From Pseudomonas sp. MIACH (GTDB lineage Bacteria; Pseudomonadota; Gammaproteobacteria; Pseudomonadales; Pseudomonadaceae): a stretch of DNA of 64,000 nucleotides. The notes beneath the pieces were generated by a model, which saw only the letters and a list, made by a program, of their open reading frames with translations, was not told where the DNA came from and ran no database searches. The stretch covers positions 124,001 to 188,000 of the forward strand of contig NZ_LHVO01000052.1 in NCBI RefSeq assembly GCF_001269925.1. Reading direction: 5' to 3'. The translations under genes and the position numbers were made by a program. Positions 58,630 to 64,000 of this stretch are shown here, in pieces (within the stretch, counting starts at the first letter, position 1; each line of letters starts with the position of its first letter).

Positions 58630-59141
58630 AACGAATTCCTATTGCCTATTACTTCTTCCTGCTCTTGGCTGCTTTCGCCCAGTCGAAACAATCCGTTGCA
58701 GAAGACCAGTTTGGCGGCCTCACCCATCCCCATCTTCAAGTTACCAGGCCGCCCATAAACAACAATATCCAACCTGGTCGCGCCATGCATGCGGACTTGT
58801 CCACGTTTGCCGATGAAACCTGGATATTACCCGTTCACAGCTCCCACTTGAGCCCCGGCCAAATCAAGTCTCGCGCCTTAAACATGCCGGGATTACGGCC
58901 ATTTTTCCTGGTGGGTGAGGATACCCACTCACTGGCTTGGTTGCGTCAACGCGCGACTGAATTGCAGGAAATGGGCGCGGCTGGTCTAGCGGTTGAAGTA
59001 ACCGATGCCGAAGCTTTGATCCGGATTCGAGCAGCCGCCCCAGGCATCACCATCCTGCCGGTCAACGGTAACGACATCGCCACCCGCTTGAAGATCGAGC
59101 ACTACCCCGTCTTGATCACCGCCACCTCATTGGAACAATGA
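58626..59141 (+). CDS. ICE protein TIGR03765 family
   Basis: 171-aa exported protein: signal peptide, then blocks PVHSSHLSPGQIKSRALNMP, RPFFLVGEDTHSLAWLRQRA and IATRLKIEHYPVLITAT typical of the TIGR03765 family (TrbC/PFL_4695-like). Probable periplasmic T4SS component. Followed by traD 9 nt downstream. Confidence 0.83.
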   Translation: MKRIPIAYYFFLLLAAFAQSKQSVAEDQFGGLTHPHLQVTRPPINNNIQPGRAMHADLSTFADETWILPVHSSHLSPGQIKSRALNMPGLRPFFLVGEDTHSLAWLRQRATELQEMGAAGLAVEVTDAEALIRIRAAAPGITILPVNGNDIATRLKIEHYPVLITATSLEQ

Positions 59142-59150
59142 GTCCAGGTC

Positions 59151-61256
59151 ATGGCCGAACATGCGATGGAGTCCAAGCTCCGGCCGGCGGTGGAGTTGTA
59201 CACAGTAGCGATCTGCATCGCCGCCGCGGTGTTGTGCGTGTACTCGCCCTGGGCTGTGGCCCTGTCACCCGAAATCGGGCTGGTTGCGGCGCTGGCCTAT
59301 ACCCTATTCGGCCTGATACGCCTGCGACAAGCCTGGGAGGTGTTGCGCTATCGGCGCAATATCCGTCGGCTATCCCGCTACGAGCTGACCAGTCGGCAGA
59401 TTCCGGTCAGTTGTAAGCGTCTGTTCATGGGGCGCGGATTTCGCTGGACCCGCATACATACCCAGCGCCTGGTCGAGGCTCAGGACCCAGCGGTCGCCCA
59501 TTATGTCGACCAACCGACACGCTATCGCATGGCCCGTGGTCTCGAACGGTCCCTTGAGCATGCACCGTTTCCGCTCTCGATATTGGCCCGTGTCACTGCC
59601 TGGGACAGTGCCTTCAATCCGTTGCGCCCTTTACCACCGGTAGGAGGCTCGCCACTGCTGCATGGGGTCGAGCCCGATGAAACGGAAGTCAGTCTGCCAC
59701 TGGGCGAACGGGTCGGTCACACCCTGGTGCTAGGCACGACCCGCGTCGGCAAGACGCGACTCGCCGAGGTGTACATCACGCAGGACATTCATCGCGTTGA
59801 ACATGAGGTAGTGATTGTCTTCGATCCGAAGGGCGATGCCGACTTGCTCAAGCGCATGTACGTCGAAGCCAAACGCGCCGGTCGGGAGAAAGAGTTTTAT
59901 GTCTTCCATCTGGGCTGGCCAGAAATCTCCGCCCGCTACAACGCGGTGGGACGTTTCGGACGTATTTCTGAGGTGGCATCTCGCATTGCTGGGCAGCTCA
60001 GTGGAGAAGGTAACTCCGCGGCCTTCCGTGAATTCGCCTGGCGTTTCGTCAACATCATCGCACGGGCGCTGATCGAGTTGGGCCGACGCCCGGACTATCT
60101 GCAGATTCAGCGGCATGTGGTCAACATCGATGCGCTGTTCATCGAATACGCCCAGCAGTTTTTCGCCAAGACCGACCCGAAAGCCTGGGAGGTGATCGTC
60201 CAGCTCGAAGGCAAGCTCACCGAGAAGAACATTCCCCGGCATATGATAGGACGCGAAAAGCGGGTGGTGGCCATCGAGCAACACCTGGCGGTGAAGCGTG
60301 TATTTGATCCGGTGATGGACGGACTGCGTTCAGCGGTACGCTACGACCGCACTTACTTCGACAAAATCGTGGCCTCGCTGCTGCCGCTACTGGAGAAACT
60401 CACCACCGGCAAGACCGCCCAGTTACTGGCTCCCAACTACACCGACCTGGATGACCCGCGGCCGATCTTCGACTGGATGCAGATCATCCGAAAACGCGGC
60501 ATCGTCTACGTTGGCCTGGATGCGCTGACTGATGCCGAAGTGGCCGCCGCCGTGGGCAATTCGATGTTCGCCGACTTGGTCTCGGTCGCGGGACATATCT
60601 ACAAACATGGCATTGACCATGGGCTGCCTCAATCTGGCAACGCTGGTGACAAACTGCCAATCAACCTGCATGCCGATGAGTTCAACGAGTTGATGGGCGA
60701 TGAGTTCATTCCGCTGATCAACAAGGGGGGCGGTGCTGGTATCCAGGTAACCGCCTACACCCAAACCCTCAGCGATATCGAAGCACGTATAGGCAACCGC
60801 GCCAAGGCCGGCCAGGTGGTCGGCAATTTCAACACCCTACAGATGCTGCGGGTGCGCGAAACAGCGACCGCGGAACTGCTCACCCAGCAGTTGCCCAAGG
60901 TTAATGTGCTGACCAAGACCTTGGTCTCGGGCGCGACTGACACCTCCGATCCGGAGGCCAACACGGACTTCACCTCGTCCTCACAGGACCGTGTCAGCAG
61001 CACCAGTATGCCGTTGATCGAGCCAGCGCACATCGTCAGCTTGCCCAAGGGGCAAATGTTCTCCTTCCAGGCCGGTGGGCAGCTCTGGAAAGTCCGCATG
61101 CCGTTGCCAAAACCCTCCAACGACGATGCTATGCCCAAGGACCTTCAGGAGCTCACTCAAATGATGCGGGCGGCTTACAACGAGCAGGCGGGTCAATGGT
61201 GGAGTGCAAGCGGTGGCGGCCCAACTACAAACTTCGATTTGGATCAGGTGGGTTAG
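59151..61256 (+). CDS. traD: Conjugative coupling protein TraD (PFGI-1 class)
   Basis: 701-aa type IV coupling ATPase: two N-terminal TM segments (about 17-35 and 41-58), Walker A GTTRVGKT (195-202), Walker B-like VIVFDPKGDADLL and a large motor domain, matching the ICE TraD type (TIGR03743). It brings the relaxase-DNA complex to the mating channel. The relaxase gene is not in the window. Confidence 0.92.
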   Translation: MAEHAMESKLRPAVELYTVAICIAAAVLCVYSPWAVALSPEIGLVAALAYTLFGLIRLRQAWEVLRYRRNIRRLSRYELTSRQIPVSCKRLFMGRGFRWTRIHTQRLVEAQDPAVAHYVDQPTRYRMARGLERSLEHAPFPLSILARVTAWDSAFNPLRPLPPVGGSPLLHGVEPDETEVSLPLGERVGHTLVLGTTRVGKTRLAEVYITQDIHRVEHEVVIVFDPKGDADLLKRMYVEAKRAGREKEFYVFHLGWPEISARYNAVGRFGRISEVASRIAGQLSGEGNSAAFREFAWRFVNIIARALIELGRRPDYLQIQRHVVNIDALFIEYAQQFFAKTDPKAWEVIVQLEGKLTEKNIPRHMIGREKRVVAIEQHLAVKRVFDPVMDGLRSAVRYDRTYFDKIVASLLPLLEKLTTGKTAQLLAPNYTDLDDPRPIFDWMQIIRKRGIVYVGLDALTDAEVAAAVGNSMFADLVSVAGHIYKHGIDHGLPQSGNAGDKLPINLHADEFNELMGDEFIPLINKGGGAGIQVTAYTQTLSDIEARIGNRAKAGQVVGNFNTLQMLRVRETATAELLTQQLPKVNVLTKTLVSGATDTSDPEANTDFTSSSQDRVSSTSMPLIEPAHIVSLPKGQMFSFQAGGQLWKVRMPLPKPSNDDAMPKDLQELTQMMRAAYNEQAGQWWSASGGGPTTNFDLDQVG

Positions 61257-61344
61257 CCCGGCCCCACCACAGGAGTCGATTCAGTAGCAAGCTATTCAGA
61301 AGATTTTGTGACGACACCAAATGCAAAGCACAATGGAGTGAACG

Positions 61345-62076
61345 ATGGCGACCTCCGTCCGGAATACGCCGCCACAACCGCCCCAGCGCCCGGGATTGAT
61401 CATCTCGGCGATAGGCTTAGCTCTGCGGATTATCGGCTTGTTAATTGCCTCATTGCTGTTCTCGATCTTGATCGAGTGGGCAGGTGTGATCTTCTTCTGG
61501 GAGGATCAAGGCTGGAGACACAGCCAAGGCATGCTGATCAACGAACTGGGCTGGCTTAGCGACCACTTCAAATCTTCACTCATTCTCCAACAACCCGGGC
61601 AGATGATCGTCCAGGTACTGGATCTCCTCACCCAGTGGCTTTTGGTCAAAACTGGATTTGCGGACTTTGCTAGTCAGGCCCGGGTGTCGAGCCAGGGAAA
61701 CGGGTTCTGGCACTGGACCAATCAGCTCTACGTGAGTATTGAAGATTTCGTGCTGGCCGCTGTGTACGTTACTTTTACCTTTGTAGTGCGTCTGACCATT
61801 CTGCTCTTATCCACGCCGCTGTTCTTACTGAGCATGCTCACTGGCTTTGTTGATGGGTTAATGCGCCGTGATCTGCGCAAATTTGGCGCTGGGCAAGAAA
61901 GCAGCTTTGTTTATCACCGTGCTAAGCGAGCAGTGTTACCACTGCTGAGCGTGCCCTGGATTATTTACCTATCCCTACCGTTTTCGCTCAATCCGATGGC
62001 GATTTTTTTACCTTGCGCGGTGATGCTCGGCATAGCAACCGCTATCACCTCGGCAATGTTCAAAAAATATCTTTGA
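61345..62076 (+). CDS. ICE membrane protein TIGR03747 family
   Basis: 243-aa integral membrane protein with about four TM helices (about 20-45, 130-160, 195-215, 218-238) and the block SMLTGFVDGLMRRDLRKFGAG. Typical neighbour of traD in MPF-G elements. Function in the transfer channel presumed. Convergent with the next gene. Confidence 0.82.
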   Translation: MATSVRNTPPQPPQRPGLIISAIGLALRIIGLLIASLLFSILIEWAGVIFFWEDQGWRHSQGMLINELGWLSDHFKSSLILQQPGQMIVQVLDLLTQWLLVKTGFADFASQARVSSQGNGFWHWTNQLYVSIEDFVLAAVYVTFTFVVRLTILLLSTPLFLLSMLTGFVDGLMRRDLRKFGAGQESSFVYHRAKRAVLPLLSVPWIIYLSLPFSLNPMAIFLPCAVMLGIATAITSAMFKKYL

Positions 62077-62096
62077 TAGAACGTACTGCTGGAGTG

Positions 62097-62687
62097 CTAA
62101 ACCATCCCGGTCAGCTTAGCCAACACCGCTACAACATAACCGCCGATTATAGACAAACCAACAATACCCCACGGCCGCTGCCACCAATCACTGGAAGGAG
62201 ATGGCGGCATTGCTTGCTGGTAAAAATTGATTTGGCCGATGTGGTTTGCGTTGACTTGGGTTACGGCCCCACTCTGCATCGAGCTGCGCCACTGGGCTTC
62301 CTCAAGACGCTCAAGCTGGACCTGAACACGCCCATTGAGCTGTCTAGCAGAAAGAAGCAATTGCTTTCCAACAATCATCACACCCAGCAAACCGAGAAAC
62401 AGCAAATTCCCATAGCTGAGTGGGTTTTCCTGACTGAGGGTGGGCGCGTTGTTCCATACAAAACCGATATAGGGCGATGTGATTTGGTAGATGTCGGCTA
62501 CCAGATTTTGCATCAGTCCACCCAAATGGCCAAAAAGAGGTGACTCAGCAAGTTTCGCCGCTTGATGGTGCAAAGATTTCAACGATGAAACCAAATAAAA
62601 TAGCGCACCAAAGAAAATCAAGGATAAACCCATGCCCTGTCGAAGACGATACCGCCGAATTGCTTGTTGGATATTCACTCTATGCAC
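62097..62687 (-). CDS. YniB-like membrane protein
   Basis: 196-aa protein with three TM helices (about 19-37, 91-110, 170-192) and a soluble segment (SARQLNGRVQVQLERLEEAQ). The pattern FVWNNAPT followed by a TM helix and this segment resembles E. coli YniB. It is opposite to the flanking transfer genes, so it is separately regulated. Function unknown; entry or surface exclusion is conceivable. Confidence 0.65.
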   Translation of the reverse strand: MHRVNIQQAIRRYRLRQGMGLSLIFFGALFYLVSSLKSLHHQAAKLAESPLFGHLGGLMQNLVADIYQITSPYIGFVWNNAPTLSQENPLSYGNLLFLGLLGVMIVGKQLLLSARQLNGRVQVQLERLEEAQWRSSMQSGAVTQVNANHIGQINFYQQAMPPSPSSDWWQRPWGIVGLSIIGGYVVAVLAKLTGMV

Positions 62688-62975
62688 TCACTCTACGTTA
62701 CTGATCTCGTTCGCGCTCCGCGCCCTGCTAAAATTTTTTAAGCAGAATCAAACGTTAACGGCGCTTAATCGCTTTTCATGAGAAATCTAGATCACTCAGT
62801 GGTCCGACTGCGTCCCTTTCTCTCCAAGTTTTCTAACCCTCGACGCGGTATCCAAGCTCGCCACGTAGTCAGCGCCTGTATCGAAATAAAATGACGCAGC
62901 GTGTTTCATTTTTTTTACTGCTAAGCCCTAGCCGTCAGTTGGATGCTAGACCCAATAACCAAATGGGCTATCCAC
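62688..62975. other. AT-rich intergenic region before RAQPRD gene
   Basis: 288 bp without a gene. CTGCTAAAATTTTTTAAGCAG (62,723-62,743) is an imperfect inverted repeat. Must contain divergent promoters for the YniB-like gene and the T4SS run; none stands out. Confidence 0.4.
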
Positions 62976-63311
62976 ATGCCGACTGTACTATGCCGAATCT
63001 GTTGTCTACTCGTACTGATCTCGTTCAATAGTGGCAGCTATGCCGCATCTGCTAATGAGCAGGATCAGTTGAGTCTGATTTTGCAGCAACTCGATACTAT
63101 CGAGCATCTTGCGACACGAGCCAAGATAGCTAGCCCGACTGAATCATTCGAACGTTACCGCTTTGACTATCCCCGCCTAACTGAAGACATCCAACGCATC
63201 CGCCAGGGTGTGCAGGACTATCTCTCCCCCTCCCGCGCTCAACCTCGCGACTCCACTGAGTTGGTCGGAGAATACCGTCTCGACACACCATCCGCAGAGT
63301 CCTCGCCATGA
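62976..63311 (+). CDS. RAQPRD-family ICE protein
   Basis: 111-aa exported protein with signal peptide (PTVLCRICCLLVLISF) and the defining motif SPSRAQPRDSTEL near residue 90. The family belongs to the plasmid/ICE T4SS region. ATG 62,976 gives the clean signal peptide; ATG 62,943 is an alternative. Overlaps the next gene by ATGA. Confidence 0.87.
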   Translation: MPTVLCRICCLLVLISFNSGSYAASANEQDQLSLILQQLDTIEHLATRAKIASPTESFERYRFDYPRLTEDIQRIRQGVQDYLSPSRAQPRDSTELVGEYRLDTPSAESSP

Positions 63312-63547
63312 GCATGACTGACGCCCAGACCGCCGCCTTTCAAAACGCTTCCGGCTTCTCGGCACAGAGCAGCTCGACACTGTGGCTGTCCTTGGTTCTC
63401 GTCCTGGCTTTGCTGTGGTGTGCCTGGGTGATGTGGACCGCTTACCGGGGCTGGGCGACAGGAAGCGTGCGCTTTGGTGCCTTTGGCGGCAGTGCTGCGC
63501 GCGTACTGCTCACCTTGCTGATTTTGATGTTCTTCACCCTGTCCTAA
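63308..63547 (+). CDS. ICE membrane protein TIGR03758 family
   Basis: 79-aa protein with two TM helices (about 24-42 and 60-77). Small inner-membrane component in the same place in related elements (VirB3/TrbD-like position). Confidence 0.82.
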   Translation: MSMTDAQTAAFQNASGFSAQSSSTLWLSLVLVLALLWCAWVMWTAYRGWATGSVRFGAFGGSAARVLLTLLILMFFTLS

Positions 63548-63564
63548 CATCGGAGATCGCCATC

Positions 63565-63936
63565 ATGCTCAAGTGCCTTGCCCCTCTCAAAAACAACCTG
63601 CGTGATCGTGCAAACCAATGCTTGATAGGTCTGATGCTGGTCCTTGGTCCAGGCCTAGCTTTTGCCGAGCTACCGACCATGGAGGCGCCTTCCCGAGGCG
63701 AAGGTTCCGGATTGATCGAAACGATCAAAAACTACGCCTACGACGCCGGCATTCTACTAGGCCTGCTGATTGCCCTTCTCGCGTTTCTCGGCGTGGCTTG
63801 GCATTCCCTGACCGTATTTGCCGACGTCCAAAACCAGCGCAAGACCTGGAAAGACCTCGGCGCGGTAGTCGGTATCGGCGCCCTGTTGGTGGTGATCATC
63901 ATCTGGTTTCTCACCAAGGCTGCCTCGATTCTGTGA
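63565..63936 (+). CDS. ICE membrane protein TIGR03745 family (pilin-like)
   Basis: 123-aa protein with a long signal region, cleavage probably after a TM helix near GLAFA, and two more TM helices (GILLGLLIALLAFLGVAW and GALLVVIIIWFLTKAAS). This resembles VirB2-like pilin subunits in the order TIGR03758-03745-03750. Start at ATG 63,565 with GGAG upstream. Confidence 0.83.
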   Translation: MLKCLAPLKNNLRDRANQCLIGLMLVLGPGLAFAELPTMEAPSRGEGSGLIETIKNYAYDAGILLGLLIALLAFLGVAWHSLTVFADVQNQRKTWKDLGAVVGIGALLVVIIIWFLTKAASIL

Positions 63937-63943
63937 GGTCGAC

Positions 63944-64000
63944 ATGAACGACACTATCGAACGCCTTGCCGACGGCACCGTGGCCTTTCTGCCGGAGCGA
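63944..64000 (+). CDS. ICE protein TIGR03750 family, truncated by window end
   Basis: Only the first 19 codons are present (starting NDTIERLADGTVAFLPER). The start and the block LPER match the TIGR03750 family that follows TIGR03745 in this ICE class. Translation continues beyond the window. Confidence 0.7.
   Translation, partial: MNDTIERLADGTVAFLPER

Overview
The window reads as chromosomal or island DNA of a Pseudomonas-like gammaproteobacterium. Reasons: moderately high GC, close resemblance of the ETF:ubiquinone oxidoreductase to the pseudomonad housekeeping protein, DUF1302/DUF1329 envelope proteins, A-rich AAnAAnAA leaders of the kind targeted by Hfq/Crc in Pseudomonas, and a conjugative backbone of the ICEclc/PFGI-1 class. 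No rRNA, tRNA, CRISPR array, insertion sequence, transposase or integrase was seen.

Region 1 (about 1-42,100) is a large CoA-thioester catabolic cluster. It opens with acyl-CoA dehydrogenase, MaoC-fold protein, family III CoA-transferase, BadH-like dehydrogenase and BadI-like ring-opening hydrolase; the last two are the signature of cyclohexanecarboxyl-CoA degradation. Then come a two-gene oxidoreductase/nitronate-monooxygenase-family module flanked by diverged direct repeats, a FadR-type regulator with an extra N-terminal domain, and a carboxylic-acid-reduction set (SDR, LuxE-like, LuxC-like). A minus-strand operon encodes DUF1302 outer-membrane protein, DUF1329 lipoprotein-transport-like protein, YCF48 beta-propeller, MmpL-type RND protein and a LvaA/ACAD10-like kinase. 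Next are an SDR, a chemoreceptor, DUF2889, CaiB and crotonase genes, an MFS transporter, ETF-QO, more crotonases and CoA-transferase, a thioesterase, a second nitronate-monooxygenase-family enzyme, a LysR regulator, an amidohydrolase, a CoA-transferase, two thiolases and a 3-hydroxyacyl-CoA dehydrogenase. Together they can take up, CoA-activate, oxidise, ring-open and beta-oxidise a hydrophobic alicyclic carboxylic acid; the exact substrate cannot be read from the sequence.

The units of region 1 appear co-regulated. A 13-bp palindrome with consensus TGAACGACGTTCA occurs at seven places, all in promoter regions and several overlapping recognisable -35/-10 elements. At least seven genes also carry AAnAAnAA (Hfq/Crc-type) leaders.

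Region 2 (about 42,280-64,000) is the parA end and transfer region of an ICE: alpA, parA, a shi-like small gene, parB/bisD-like, a DUF2857 (FlhC-like, possibly bisC) gene, STY4528, PFL_4669 and DUF3158 genes, ssb and topB. A 0.9-kb hairpin-rich non-coding stretch follows, then DUF3577, radC, pilL and the MPF-G conjugation genes including a transglycosylase, traD and the RAQPRD set, running off the right end. Because no tRNA, att site or integrase separates the two regions, the catabolic cluster may be cargo of this ICE. That is an inference; the element ends are outside the window.
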